Counted from the first letter of the stretch, positions 1 to 9,276 are shown. The stretch is 64,000 bases of DNA from Paenalcaligenes hominis (GCF_011927625.1 NZ_JAATIZ010000001.1:744001-808000); one strand, 5' to 3'. Notes: generated by a model from the sequence alone, not told the origin. Numbers and translations: made by a program.

Positions 1-756
1 TTATTAACCGTTACCGATCTCTGCATGCGTTTTGGGGGCCTACTGGCGGTAGACCACGTCAGTTTCGAGGTCAAGTCCGATCAAGTCTTTGCCATTATTG
101 GTCCAAATGGTGCAGGTAAAACCACGGTATTTAACTGCATTGGTGGTTTTTACAAACCCACCGCTGGCCATATTCAACTGGGCGATACGCCCATCCATGC
201 CTTACCCAGTCATAAAGTGGCGCAAATGGGGTTGGTGCGCACTTTTCAAAATGTGCGGTTGTTTAAAAACTTGACGGTGCTTGAAAATCTACTGGTGGCT
301 CAGCATCAACGCTTAAATACCCGTCTGCTAGCGGGCTTGCTTAAAACACCCGCCTACCGTCGCGCCGAAGAAGAGGCCAGAGTCCAGGCCGCTTGGTGGT
401 TGGATTACATGAATTTACGCCCTTATGCCAATCGCGAAGCAGGAAATTTGGCGTATGGGCATCAACGGCGTCTAGAGATTGCCCGCTGCATGATTACTCA
501 GCCTCGTTTATTGCTCTTAGATGAACCCGCTGCAGGGTTAAACCCCCAAGAAAAACGCGATCTGCAGGTCTTAATTAATCAGCTGCGTAGCGAAAAAGGG
601 GTGGCCGTTTTACTGATTGAACACGATATGAGTTTAGTTATGGGGATCTCTGATGAGATTCTGGTTATGGAGTACGGTAAACCCATCGCAGTAGGCAAAC
701 CCGCTGCTATTCAAAACGACCCTCGTGTGATTAAAGCTTATCTAGGAGAAGAGTAA
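1..756 (+). CDS. livG: Branched-chain amino-acid ABC transporter ATPase LivG (5' end outside window)
   Basis: Cytoplasmic ATPase of the high-affinity Leu/Ile/Val (LIV-I/HAAT) importer. The reading frame is open to the first base (LLTVTDLC precedes MRFGGLLAVD), so the true start lies upstream of the window and the internal ATG at 25 is not the start. Visible motifs are Walker A GPNGAGKTT, the Q-loop TFQNVRLF, the LivG-type signature NLAYGHQRRLEIARC (in place of the common LSGGQ) and Walker B LLLLDEPAAGLNP with the H-loop IEHDMSLVM. The stop codon is followed directly by the GTG of livF, so the two are co-transcribed. The permeases LivH/LivM are expected just upstream. Confidence 0.95.
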   Translation, partial: LLTVTDLCMRFGGLLAVDHVSFEVKSDQVFAIIGPNGAGKTTVFNCIGGFYKPTAGHIQLGDTPIHALPSHKVAQMGLVRTFQNVRLFKNLTVLENLLVAQHQRLNTRLLAGLLKTPAYRRAEEEARVQAAWWLDYMNLRPYANREAGNLAYGHQRRLEIARCMITQPRLLLLDEPAAGLNPQEKRDLQVLINQLRSEKGVAVLLIEHDMSLVMGISDEILVMEYGKPIAVGKPAAIQNDPRVIKAYLGEE

Positions 757-1458
757 GTGTTAGAGCTTAATGCGGTCAGTACATATTACGGTGCTATTCA
801 AGCCCTAGATCAAGTCAGTGTGAAGGTCAATCAAGGTGAAATCGTTACGCTTATTGGTGCGAATGGGGCCGGTAAAACTACCCTGTTAATGACAGTATGC
901 GGTTCACCCCGTGCTAGCTCCGGTTCTATTGTGTTCGAGGGCATCGATATTACGCAGCAACCTACTCACATGATTATGCGCAGTGGCATGGCCTTGTCAC
1001 CCGAGGGGCGACGTGTGTTTCCCGACTTAACTGTGGCTGAGAACCTAAAGATGGGCGGTTTTTTCCTTAGTAAAACCGAAATCGAAGCAGGGGAGCAGCA
1101 CGTATACGATCTGTTTCCCCGTTTAAAAGAGCGAGCGAGTCAGCGTGCAGGGACGATGTCTGGGGGCGAGCAGCAGATGTTGGCCATTGGGCGTGCGTTG
1201 ATGACACGACCACGCTTGCTTTTACTTGATGAGCCAACGCTTGGTCTGGCACCGCTCATCATTAATCAAATCTTTGAAATTATTCAAACCATCCGCAGCG
1301 AGGGGGTAACGGTGTTTTTGGTCGAACAAAATGCAAACAAAGCGCTGCACATTGCAGACCGCGCCTATGTATTAGAGACCGGCAAGGTCGTTATGGAAGA
1401 CACGGGCATCAACTTGCTCAGTAACGATGCGGTGCGCCAAGCCTACCTAGGGGCGTAG
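757..1458 (+). CDS. livF: Branched-chain amino-acid ABC transporter ATPase LivF
   Basis: Second ATPase of the LIV-I importer, 233 aa, the usual length for LivF. Walker A GANGAGKTT, signature MSGGEQQMLAIGRALM and Walker B LLLLDEPTLGLAP are all present, with the H-loop VEQNANKAL. It begins with GTG immediately after the livG TAA, and its ribosome binding site (aggaga) lies in the last livG codons, so translation is probably coupled. It ends the operon at a strong hairpin terminator. The periplasmic LivJ/K-type binding protein is encoded alone 17 kb away at 18796-19920. Confidence 0.95.
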   Translation: MLELNAVSTYYGAIQALDQVSVKVNQGEIVTLIGANGAGKTTLLMTVCGSPRASSGSIVFEGIDITQQPTHMIMRSGMALSPEGRRVFPDLTVAENLKMGGFFLSKTEIEAGEQHVYDLFPRLKERASQRAGTMSGGEQQMLAIGRALMTRPRLLLLDEPTLGLAPLIINQIFEIIQTIRSEGVTVFLVEQNANKALHIADRAYVLETGKVVMEDTGINLLSNDAVRQAYLGA

Positions 1459-1460
1459 AA

Positions 1461-1493
1461 AAAATCCCAGCCTGAGGGTCTGGGATTTTTTTT
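1461..1493. terminator. Bidirectional intrinsic terminator after livF
   Basis: Stem AAATCCCAG / CTGGGATTT with a T run on the plus strand and an A run on its left flank. It serves livF, and also the convergent GST gene that ends at 1496. Confidence 0.8.
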
Positions 1494-1495
1494 AC

Positions 1496-2107
1496 CTAAG
1501 CCAATGAAAGTCCTTCTTGGGTTAAGGCCGACTGTATCCCAGCATCAAGGCCGAGTTGTTCGTAGAAACGAACTAACTCGACATAGGGGCTAATATCTAC
1601 CCCCACCAGACCAGCCCATCGTAAAGTGACCCACAAATACGCATCCGCCACAGAGCGTGTACCGGTTAAATAGTTTTTGCCTTGTAGCTGGGTATTTAAC
1701 AGAGCAAAGTAGCGTTGTAGTTGTGTTTTGGCCCCAGCGATGAGCTCGTCTTTACAAGCTTCTGCTACATAGTTTTTCCAGCCAAATAGCAATCCAAACA
1801 AACGATGTACGTCCGAGTTCACTACGCCTAGCCAACGGCGTACCTCGGCACGTGAATGTAAATCGGACCCCACCAGGTTTGCTGCAGGGTATTTTTCACC
1901 TAAGTACTGCAAGATAGCTGTGCTTTGCGTCAGAATGAAATCGTCATCACGTAGCACCGGCACTGAACCGACGGGGTTTAGCGCTAAAAATGCCTCGGAT
2001 TTAAGTGCTGTGCGTGCGATGGATTCTGATTCATACGGCTCACCAATCCATTCTAAGACGATATGTACTGCCAAAGAGCATGCGCCTTGTAGGTAATAGA
2101 GTTTCAT
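1496..2107 (-). CDS. Glutathione S-transferase (beta-class-like)
   Basis: 203-aa cytosolic GST with an N-terminal thioredoxin-fold domain opening MKLYYLQGACSLAVHI. The cysteine at position 10 in the G-A-C-S-L context is the catalytic residue typical of bacterial beta-class GSTs. The glutathione-binding segment VGSVPVL and the TQSTAILQYL helix are visible, followed by an all-alpha C-terminal domain. The ATG overlaps the TGA of the upstream S9 peptidase gene (ATGA), so the two are translationally coupled. The physiological substrate is unknown. Confidence 0.85.
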   Translation of the reverse strand: MKLYYLQGACSLAVHIVLEWIGEPYESESIARTALKSEAFLALNPVGSVPVLRDDDFILTQSTAILQYLGEKYPAANLVGSDLHSRAEVRRWLGVVNSDVHRLFGLLFGWKNYVAEACKDELIAGAKTQLQRYFALLNTQLQGKNYLTGTRSVADAYLWVTLRWAGLVGVDISPYVELVRFYEQLGLDAGIQSALTQEGLSLA

Positions 2108-3999
2108 TTGTGCGTCTTCCTTTTTGGGTTAGGTTGTAAGTGCTGGTCCAGAAACTGCTCCATGCGTTCGTAAAACTCAAATTTATTTTCTTCATTGTGA
2201 AAGCCGTGACCTTCATTGTCTTTCACCATGTATTCCACTTCGACCCCTCGAGCTTTAAGTGCATTGACCATTTGATCGCTTTCGGCTTTATTAACGCGAG
2301 GATCTTGAGCGCCCTGAGCAATAAATAAAGGTGTCTTAATATGCTGGGCATTTAGAGCAGGGGACGTGGCCTCTAGACGCGCTTTGTCGTGCTCGGGGTG
2401 CCCCACCATGGTGTACATTTTTTCTAGAAGGGGGCGCCAATAAGGAGGAATGGTATCCATAAAGGTCAGCAAGTTGGACACCCCAACGTAATCAATGGCA
2501 GCGGCATAGACATCGGGCGTCTTACATAAAGCCATGAGCGTGGCGTAGCCACCATAGCTGCCACCATAAATAGCGAGCTTGCTCGGGTCAGCAATACGCT
2601 GTTTTAGTAGCCAAGCTACCCCATCGCTGATATCGTCTTGCATGCTTAAGCCCCACTGACCAAAGCTGGCCTCCCAAAATTGGCGCCCATAACCGGTGGA
2701 GCCACGGAAGTTAATTTGCAATACGGCATAACCGCGGTTAGCTAAAAACTGCACCTCGGGGTTAAACCCCCAACTGTCGCGCGCCCAAGGGCCACCGTGC
2801 GGATTCACCACAACAGGCAAATCGCGAGCCTCAACACCAATGGGTAAGGTCAAATAGCCGTGTATTTCCAAACCATCACGCGCCATAAACCGAATGGGTT
2901 TCATGGGGGCCATGTGAGCGGGATTCAGATGTGGATTAATCTCGCCTAGGTGATAGAGACTTTGGGTATCATCGTTATAGATAAAACGATGGCCTTGAGT
3001 TCGATCACTATACGCAGCGACCACAAAGGTTTTTTCATCACGTGTGGCACTTTGCAAGCTAATTTCGTAACCAGGCAGCAATTGTTTAAGGCGCTCGTTA
3101 CGAATAGCGCTAATCTCGTCAAAAAAATGATAGTGCAATTTATCGGCTTCGAAAAACGCTGCGGTAATGATGTGACGTAAACGTGAGTAGCCAGCCCCTA
3201 ACAAATCATATTTTGTGTTTTCAAAAATAAGCTGTTCGTCATCGGGGTGATCAGGGTCAATCAGCACTAAGGCTGAGGTATCTCGACCTCGGTTGCTGAG
3301 GGCATAGAACTTGTGGTTATTTTTATCAAAAAACTGTGGACTGACATCTGTGCGAAAGTCTGTTTGGATGATAGGGGTAAAAGCTGAGTTTTCATCGGCC
3401 CTGTATAAAAGTACAGTATGTAGCCCGTCGCTCATAATTGCGAGCCGAACACGCCCGGCGTGATCAGTTTGCCAGCCCACAATATTGCCAGGGTTTTCAG
3501 CGACTTGGGTTTGTTCACCTGTGTGAATATTGACGCGATACACATCAAACGCCTCTGGGTTACGGGCGTTATGGGCAATTAATAAATGATCGGGATCATC
3601 TTCGAGGTCATCTTGAATGCCTGCACGAGCGCCATCAAAAGGTGTCAGGTCTTTAACGGCTCCGCTTTCTGCGTTGACTGCCAAGACGTGATAGTTCTCA
3701 TCACCATGAAAGTCTTTGGCATACACCACAGTATGAGGGCCTTTCCAAAAAAAGCCGTCCACATCGCGCTCTGTTTCAAAGCTAATTTGTTTGGGTGTCC
3801 CGACAGGTTTGCCTTGCTCAACGGCCTGTACAAATACATTTAATCGAGTGCTTTGTTCAACTACCACAGGCTGTAAAAAGCCTAGCATAGACCCATCATC
3901 TGATAGCGCATAGGCACTACGTTGCGGGTTTTGGAAAAAATCTCTTAATTCGTACTGTGGGGCTGGGCTGTCTTGGGGTGCCGCCAAACTAAAATTCAT
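2104..3999 (-). CDS. S9 family prolyl-oligopeptidase-type serine peptidase
   Basis: 631 aa with the two-part architecture of family S9: an N-terminal beta-propeller (residues ~1-370, WD-like repeats) and a C-terminal alpha/beta hydrolase. The nucleophile motif GGSYGGYATL is present, as are the late catalytic Asp (QGAQDPRVN) and His (NEGHGFHNEEN). The oxyanion-hole region is VVVNPHGGPWARDSWGF. No signal peptide is seen, so it is probably cytoplasmic and acts on short peptides or acyl-peptides. It is the first gene of a two-gene unit with the downstream GST, with which its stop overlaps. Confidence 0.88.
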   Translation of the reverse strand: MNFSLAAPQDSPAPQYELRDFFQNPQRSAYALSDDGSMLGFLQPVVVEQSTRLNVFVQAVEQGKPVGTPKQISFETERDVDGFFWKGPHTVVYAKDFHGDENYHVLAVNAESGAVKDLTPFDGARAGIQDDLEDDPDHLLIAHNARNPEAFDVYRVNIHTGEQTQVAENPGNIVGWQTDHAGRVRLAIMSDGLHTVLLYRADENSAFTPIIQTDFRTDVSPQFFDKNNHKFYALSNRGRDTSALVLIDPDHPDDEQLIFENTKYDLLGAGYSRLRHIITAAFFEADKLHYHFFDEISAIRNERLKQLLPGYEISLQSATRDEKTFVVAAYSDRTQGHRFIYNDDTQSLYHLGEINPHLNPAHMAPMKPIRFMARDGLEIHGYLTLPIGVEARDLPVVVNPHGGPWARDSWGFNPEVQFLANRGYAVLQINFRGSTGYGRQFWEASFGQWGLSMQDDISDGVAWLLKQRIADPSKLAIYGGSYGGYATLMALCKTPDVYAAAIDYVGVSNLLTFMDTIPPYWRPLLEKMYTMVGHPEHDKARLEATSPALNAQHIKTPLFIAQGAQDPRVNKAESDQMVNALKARGVEVEYMVKDNEGHGFHNEENKFEFYERMEQFLDQHLQPNPKRKTHK

Positions 4000-4113
4000 A
4001 TGGGTATCCTAAATACGTTACGATAGATAAAAATTGCACGGTGTAGAGCTTTATCATACACGTTGCTTAGTAAAAACTGCAGACGGGGAGGCCTTGGTTG
4101 CCCATTCACTCTC

Positions 4114-5070
4114 ATGAAAATAGTATTTTTAGATAGACAAAGCTTAGCACCAACGGTGCAATTAAATAGGCCAAAAAAGGCACACGAATGGCACGAGTTT
4201 GATCAAACCAACGCATCCGATTTGCTTGCACGTTGTGCTCAGGCAGAGATCATTATTAGTAACAAAGTCCCCTTAGGTGCCGAGCTACTGCGTCAGTTAC
4301 CGCAACTTAAATTAATTGCTATACCCGCGACGGGTTTTAATCATGTGGATGTTGCTGTATGCCAAGAGCTTGGTATCCAAGTAAGCAACGTGTCGAACTA
4401 TGCTACAACCACCGTGCCTGAGCATTGCCTAGCGTTAATTTTTGCGCTCCAGCGACATGTCTTGGATTACCACCGTTCGGTTGCAGCAGGGCGTTGGCAA
4501 CAAAGTAATCAGTTTTGTTATTTTGACTATCCGATCCGCGATTTAACAGGTTCTACTTTAGGCATTGTGGGGGCGGGCAGTATTGGGCAAGCACTGGCTA
4601 CTAAAGCGCAAGCATTAGGGCTAAAGGTGATTTTCGCAGGCCGTAAAAACGGAACTACTCAACATCATCAGGTACCATTTACTGATTTTTTAGCCCAAAG
4701 CGATGTGATTAGTTTACATTGCCCCCTTAATGCGCAAACTCACCATTTATTGGGCGAGCCCGAGTTTGCTCTAATGCAAAAGCAGCCGTTAATTATCAAT
4801 ACAGCACGAGGGGGGTTGATCGACCCATTGGCATTGGCTCAAGCGTTGCAGCACCATCAAATTCGGGGGGCGGGAATAGACGTCTGTGAAACAGAACCGC
4901 CTGCCGCAGATCACCCTTATATGCGCTTAATGGGTCAACCGAATTTTATTATGACGCCCCATGTGGCTTGGGCGTCTTTTCAGGCCATGCAGCATGTGGC
5001 AGATGTCGTGATCAATATTATTAATGCCTATAGCGAGGGCATTGTACTCAATGAGGTAGTCAGCGCATGA
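4114..5070 (+). CDS. hprA: D-2-hydroxyacid dehydrogenase (hydroxypyruvate/glyoxylate reductase type)
   Basis: 318 aa counted from the ATG at 4114, which opens MKIVFLDR, the family's usual beginning; the ATG at 4063 adds 17 unlikely residues. The NAD(P)-binding motif GAGSIG lies at residues 153-158. The catalytic triad is Arg232 (TARGG), Glu261 (ETEPP) and His283 (TPHVAWAS). By family it reduces hydroxypyruvate or glyoxylate with NAD(P)H. Its end overlaps the next gene by four bases (ATGA), forming a dehydrogenase cluster with the SDR and Epd-like genes. PdxB belongs to the same superfamily but is longer, with an extra C-terminal domain absent here. Confidence 0.85.
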   Translation: MKIVFLDRQSLAPTVQLNRPKKAHEWHEFDQTNASDLLARCAQAEIIISNKVPLGAELLRQLPQLKLIAIPATGFNHVDVAVCQELGIQVSNVSNYATTTVPEHCLALIFALQRHVLDYHRSVAAGRWQQSNQFCYFDYPIRDLTGSTLGIVGAGSIGQALATKAQALGLKVIFAGRKNGTTQHHQVPFTDFLAQSDVISLHCPLNAQTHHLLGEPEFALMQKQPLIINTARGGLIDPLALAQALQHHQIRGAGIDVCETEPPAADHPYMRLMGQPNFIMTPHVAWASFQAMQHVADVVINIINAYSEGIVLNEVVSA

Positions 5071-5843
5071 GCTCGTTTGCACCCAATTTTTCATTAGCAG
5101 GGCAAATCGCCTTGATCACTGGATCCAGTCAAGGTTTAGGGTTTGCCATTGCCCAAGCCTATGCCGCCAGTGGGGCCACTGTTTTTATCAACGGACGCAG
5201 TGCAGACGCCGTCGCTACAGCCGTTCAATCTATTCGTCAGGCCGGCCACGCGGCTTATCCTTTTGTACAAGACATCAACGATCTTGATTCTTATACGCAT
5301 AATCATAATATATTATGTAAAGTATATGGAGTACCTAGTATCCATGTCAACTGCGTAGGACAACGATTACGTAAAAGCTTTGCCGAATGTACACCAACAG
5401 AAATTACCCAACACATTCAAACGAATTTAACGACAACCGTTCAACTTTCACGACTTGCTGCAATGGCTATGCGGCAATCTCAGCAATCTGGACGCATTAT
5501 CAGTTTGTCTTCTATAGCAGGGCGTATAGCACGCCCAGGTGACAGCATTTACCCCATTGCCAAACAAGGCATAGAAGGCATGGTACGTGCGTTGGCAGTG
5601 GAATTCGGAAGCGATGGGATTACAAGCAATGGTATTGCACCCGGTACCTTTGCAACGGAAACCAATCAAGCGCTCGCCGCTGACCCCATTAAAGGGCCAC
5701 AAGTGCTAGGACGCAACCCAATCCAACGTTGGGCACAGCCACATGAAATCGCAGGCGCCGCCGTATTTTTAGCTTCTCCCTCTGCCTCGTACGTGAATGG
5801 GCATGTTATGGTGATAGATGGCGGTTTTTCAATTACATTTTAA
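5067..5843 (+). CDS. SDR-family oxidoreductase (gluconate 5-dehydrogenase-like)
   Basis: 258-aa short-chain dehydrogenase. The nucleotide-binding motif TGSSQGLG is at residues ~18-25, the catalytic serine is in ISLSSIAG, and the Tyr-Lys pair is YPIAK. The C-terminus (GHVMVIDGGFS) is classical. The overall look is closest to gluconate 5-dehydrogenase/3-oxoacyl reductase-like SDRs. One oddity is that the usual NNAG motif reads NCVG, and the DNA just before it (about 5283-5340) is unusually AT-rich. It starts in the ATGA overlap with the hprA-like gene and ends 10 bp before the Epd-like gene. The substrate cannot be read from sequence. Confidence 0.8.
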   Translation: MSSFAPNFSLAGQIALITGSSQGLGFAIAQAYAASGATVFINGRSADAVATAVQSIRQAGHAAYPFVQDINDLDSYTHNHNILCKVYGVPSIHVNCVGQRLRKSFAECTPTEITQHIQTNLTTTVQLSRLAAMAMRQSQQSGRIISLSSIAGRIARPGDSIYPIAKQGIEGMVRALAVEFGSDGITSNGIAPGTFATETNQALAADPIKGPQVLGRNPIQRWAQPHEIAGAAVFLASPSASYVNGHVMVIDGGFSITF

Positions 5844-5853
5844 TAAGTCAGTT

Positions 5854-6885
5854 ATGCGTCCTATACGAATTGCAATTAATGGCTATGGCCGAATTGGGCG
5901 ATGTGTATTGCGCTCTATTTATGAAAGAGGCTTACATCAGCAAATAGAAATTGTGGCGATTAACGAGCCCTCCGATTTAGAAACCATGGCGTATTTAACG
6001 CAGTTTGATTCTACCCATGGAGTTTTTCCTGGCAAAGTAGGGCGCAGTGATACCAGCTTATTAATTAACGGCAAAGAAATAGCCGTTACCCATGCCTCTG
6101 GCATAGTCGATGTACCTTGGGCCGATTACAAGCTGGACTTGGTCTTAGAGTGTTCGGGTATCTATGGCAAGCGTCAACAATTGCAGCAGTTTATTGATGC
6201 AGGTTGCCCGCGTGTGTTGGTGTCTCAACCCGCAGATGGCGCAGACGAGGTCGATCATACGGTGGTGTTAAGCATTAATAATCACGAGCTTAATGGGGCG
6301 CAACGTATAGTATCGAATGCGTCGTGCACCACCAATGCCGTGATTCCTGTACTAGCTGAGCTTGATGCATCGTATGGGGTGGATTACACCTTTTTAACGA
6401 CGTTGCATTCCGTGATGAATGATCAGCCCATGATCGATGGTTACCATCACAACGATTTACGACGTACCCGTTCAGCCATGCAGTCTATGGTGCCTGTAGC
6501 GACTGGGCTTGCTCGCGGAGTAGAGCGCTTGTTGCCTCAGCTATTGCATAAAGTCCAAGCTAAAGCTATCCGTGTTCCTATTTTAAACGTTTCCGCTATT
6601 GATTTAATGGTGCAATTACGACGCCCAACGACGGTTAATGAAATAAATAGCTTGTTTATTCAGGCGGCACAGCGTCACCCAGAGATCATGGCCTACTCAG
6701 ATCGCCCCCATGCATCCATTGATTTTAACCACGATGCGCATTCAGCTGTTATAGATGGTAGTCAGACCTCCACAAACGAGGAGGGCCTAGTGAATTTATT
6801 TATTTGGTTTGATAATGAGTGGGGGTTTGCGAATCGCATGGTAGACATTAGTTTATTGTGGGCTCAGCGCTTCGAAGATTCCTAA
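5854..6885 (+). CDS. epd: Erythrose-4-phosphate dehydrogenase-like protein (GAPDH family)
   Basis: 343 aa from the ATG at 5854, 10 bp after the SDR stop. The NAD-binding motif GYGRIGR lies at residues 11-17, with the catalytic Cys158 in SNASCTTN and His185 in TTLHSVMND. The segment around DQPMIDGYHHNDLRRTRSA and the wording RVPILNVSAIDLMVQL resemble Epd more than GapA. Epd oxidises D-erythrose 4-phosphate to 4-phosphoerythronate, the first step of DXP-dependent pyridoxal phosphate synthesis. GAPDH activity cannot be excluded. It is the third gene of the tight dehydrogenase cluster starting at 4114 and is followed by fumC. Confidence 0.75.
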   Translation: MRPIRIAINGYGRIGRCVLRSIYERGLHQQIEIVAINEPSDLETMAYLTQFDSTHGVFPGKVGRSDTSLLINGKEIAVTHASGIVDVPWADYKLDLVLECSGIYGKRQQLQQFIDAGCPRVLVSQPADGADEVDHTVVLSINNHELNGAQRIVSNASCTTNAVIPVLAELDASYGVDYTFLTTLHSVMNDQPMIDGYHHNDLRRTRSAMQSMVPVATGLARGVERLLPQLLHKVQAKAIRVPILNVSAIDLMVQLRRPTTVNEINSLFIQAAQRHPEIMAYSDRPHASIDFNHDAHSAVIDGSQTSTNEEGLVNLFIWFDNEWGFANRMVDISLLWAQRFEDS

Positions 6886-6930
6886 CCTTGCTGCAATTTA
6901 TTCCGTTTTGGCGTAACCAAGGAGCTAATC

Positions 6931-8334
6931 ATGCAAAACACACGTGTTGAAACCGACTCGATGGGGGCTATTGATGTACCCGCCAATCATTATTGGGGTG
7001 CACAAACCCAACGGTCTATACTGAATTTTCCGATTGGGGTGAAGCGTTTCACATTAACACCTGTTTTGATTGAATCGCTGGGCATACTCAAGCAATCTGC
7101 AGCTAAAGCCAATCGAGACTTAGATCAGATCCCCCCAGAGGTCGCTGAACTTATTATTCAAGCCGCCAATGATGTGATCACGGGTAAATTAAATGAAGAA
7201 TTCCCTTTGGTGGTGTTTCAAACCGGTTCAGGCACCCAAAGCAATATGAATAGCAACGAGGTAATCTCGAACCGAGCCATAGAGCTAGCAGGCGGCGAAA
7301 TGGGAACCAAGCACCCAGTTCATCCGAATGATCATGTCAACCGAGGGCAGTCATCGAATGATACCTTTCCTACTGCTATGCACATTGCGGTAGCGCTGGC
7401 CGCACACCGGCATCTTTTTCCCCATGTCGAGGCATTGCGCGATACCTTAGCCGGATTAGCACAAAAATACAGCGCGATCGTAAAAACCGGACGCACCCAT
7501 TTGCAAGACGCCACTCCCATTACGCTAGGGCAAGAAATAGGAAGCTGGGTAGCTCAAATTGATTTTGGTTTAGATAGCGTACGCAATCAGTTGCCAGGTA
7601 TTTATGATTTGGCGATTGGTGGTACTGCTGTGGGAACAGGGCTAAATGCTCACCCTAAATTTGGCGATTTAACCGCTTCGTATATTGCCCAGCACACCGG
7701 CATGCCATTTAAAAGTGCAGCAAATAAATTTTTTGCGTTATCTGCCCATGACGCTTTAGTGAATTTTTCAGCAACCTTGCGTACGTTGGCTGGTGGCTTA
7801 TTTAAGATGGCGAATGACGTGCGCTGGTTAGCCAGTGGCCCACGCTGCGGCATCGGCGAAATCCATATTCCTGAAAACGAACCGGGTTCGTCTATTATGC
7901 CTGGAAAAGTGAACCCAACGCAGGCCGAAGCCTTAACCATGGTGTGTGTACAGGTTTTTGGGAATGATGCCGCGGTTGCTTTTGCCGGCAGCCAGGGCAA
8001 CTTCCAATTAAATGTGTACAAGCCTGTGATGGTGCATAACGTCCTTGAAAGCATTCAGTTGCTGGGCGATGCATGCGCGGCATTTAATGATCATTGCGCT
8101 GTTGGTATTGTGCCTGATCTAGAAAAAATTGATTACTACCTAGAGCAAAACTTAATGTTAGTGACGGCATTAAACCGCCATATTGGGTATGACAATGCTG
8201 CAGCTATTGCAAAACATGCCCATGAAAATCAGCTAAACCTAAAAGAGGCCGCGATTGAATTAGGGCATTTGACAGAGGATCAGTACGATGCTTGGATTGA
8301 CCCTCTGGCTATGACAGCGCCGCTAAAAGACTAA
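6931..8334 (+). CDS. fumC: Class II fumarate hydratase
   Basis: 467-aa iron-independent fumarase interconverting fumarate and L-malate in the TCA cycle. The fumarase/aspartase signature [11 protein letters not shown] is intact. Other diagnostic stretches are [14 protein letters not shown], the [16 protein letters not shown] loop and [16 protein letters not shown]. Length matches FumC (about 465 aa). A good ribosome binding site (aaggag) lies 7 bp before the ATG. The homologues aspartase and argininosuccinate lyase differ in the B-site segment; HPNDHVN here is the fumarase type. Confidence 0.96.
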   Translation: MQNTRVETDSMGAIDVPANHYWGAQTQRSILNFPIGVKRFTLTPVLIESLGILKQSAAKANRDLDQIPPEVAELIIQAANDVITGKLNEEFPLVVFQTGSGTQSNMNSNEVISNRAIELAGGEMGTKHPVHPNDHVNRGQSSNDTFPTAMHIAVALAAHRHLFPHVEALRDTLAGLAQKYSAIVKTGRTHLQDATPITLGQEIGSWVAQIDFGLDSVRNQLPGIYDLAIGGTAVGTGLNAHPKFGDLTASYIAQHTGMPFKSAANKFFALSAHDALVNFSATLRTLAGGLFKMANDVRWLASGPRCGIGEIHIPENEPGSSIMPGKVNPTQAEALTMVCVQVFGNDAAVAFAGSQGNFQLNVYKPVMVHNVLESIQLLGDACAAFNDHCAVGIVPDLEKIDYYLEQNLMLVTALNRHIGYDNAAAIAKHAHENQLNLKEAAIELGHLTEDQYDAWIDPLAMTAPLKD

Positions 8335-8335
8335 T

Positions 8336-8764
8336 TTATTTAACCAAAGTAACGGGTATATCGACAGCATGAATAATCTTGGTTGCAGCAGACCCCAATA
8401 ATAAACCAGGAACGGGGCTTAGGCCCCGAGTTCCCATAATAAGGTGATCACATTGGTGTTCCGTAATAAAACGCTTTATTACGTCATCAATGGTGCCGAC
8501 GGCCACATGGGTTTGGTGTTGTACGCCAGAAGCAGAAAGGGTAGGTATTAAGGTATCCAATATGGCTTTGCCTTCATCATCATAATAGCTAGTTAATACG
8601 TCTGCACTAAAAAAACGGCTTACATTGTTAGAGATAATTGGGCTTTGTACGTTAACAACATGAACTGTACACGTCTCGATTTGTTGTTTAGCCATTGAGA
8701 TTGCTAGTTCTAGTGCTCGTAGTGCTGGCTTTGAACCATCGGTTGGGACTAAAATATTTCTCAT
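8336..8764 (-). CDS. Universal stress protein, UspA family
   Basis: 142 aa, a single Usp domain. It starts MRNILVPTDGSKPALRAL (the beta-strand and aspartate of the ATP-binding type). It ends with the nucleotide-binding pattern MGTRGLSPVPGLLLGSAATKIIHAVDIPVTLVK, that is G-2x-G-9x-G(S/T), so it probably binds ATP. It converges on fumC with one base between stop codons and diverges from the cytochrome c gene. Small UspA proteins are general stress-survival factors; no specific partner can be inferred. Confidence 0.88.
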   Translation of the reverse strand: MRNILVPTDGSKPALRALELAISMAKQQIETCTVHVVNVQSPIISNNVSRFFSADVLTSYYDDEGKAILDTLIPTLSASGVQHQTHVAVGTIDDVIKRFITEHQCDHLIMGTRGLSPVPGLLLGSAATKIIHAVDIPVTLVK

Positions 8765-8839
8765 GTGTCTCTCTGTATGGGGAATGTAGTCGTGTTACAC
8801 ACACTATTTTTGCAGGCGAGTAACTTGAATTAGGTCTGG

Positions 8840-8860
8840 TAGTAGTAAAATATACTACTA
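8840..8860. promoter_or_regulatory. Inverted repeat upstream of cytochrome c gene
   Basis: TAGTAGTA (8840-8847) and TACTACTA (8853-8860) form a perfect 8-bp inverted repeat with a 5-bp spacer. It lies in the divergent usp/cytochrome promoter region, 27 bp before the cytochrome ATG. It could be an operator; the regulator is unknown. Confidence 0.35.
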
Positions 8861-8886
8861 CGTTAGTATACGTTTTGGAGTTTTTA

Positions 8887-9222
8887 ATGAAAATCAAATA
8901 TTTGGCTTTATGCTTACCACTTGTGTTTGGTGCAAGTGTAGCAAAAGCAGAAGCACCTTCCTTTGAGAAAGTGCAAGAAATCCTACAAAAGAATGCCTGT
9001 TTAGCCTGTCACCAAGTCGACAACAAAGTCGTTGGCCCTGCTTACAAGGAAGTCGCTGAAAAATACAAAGATGACCCAGCTAATGCCGAGCTGTTAACCA
9101 AGCACATCAAAGAAGGTAGTCAAGGGGTGTGGGGTGCCATTCCTATGCCGCCTAACGTGGGTATTACTGACGAAGACCTAACCGTTGTCGTTGATTGGCT
9201 AATGGCTGGTGCGCCTAATTAA
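8887..9222 (+). CDS. Small periplasmic c-type cytochrome (cytochrome c551/c552-like)
   Basis: 111 aa starting at the ATG at 8887, preceded by a GGAG ribosome binding site at 8877-8880; an upstream in-frame TTG at 8875 is less likely. It has a signal peptide (MKIKYLALCLPLVFGASVAKA), one haem-binding motif CLACH and a probable axial methionine in AIPMPPN. This is the class I monohaem electron carrier of respiratory chains. It is monocistronic between a possible operator and a strong terminator. Confidence 0.93.
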   Translation: MKIKYLALCLPLVFGASVAKAEAPSFEKVQEILQKNACLACHQVDNKVVGPAYKEVAEKYKDDPANAELLTKHIKEGSQGVWGAIPMPPNVGITDEDLTVVVDWLMAGAPN

Positions 9223-9232
9223 TTAGGTGAAA

Positions 9233-9268
9233 TAAAAAAAGCGCTATCTAACTAGCGCTTTTTTTATT
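9233..9268. terminator. Bidirectional terminator between cytochrome c and modD
   Basis: The stem AAAAAAGCGCTA / TAGCGCTTTTTT with a 6-nt loop and T runs in both directions terminates the convergent cytochrome c and mod operons. Confidence 0.85.
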
Positions 9269-9276
9269 TCTAGGCC

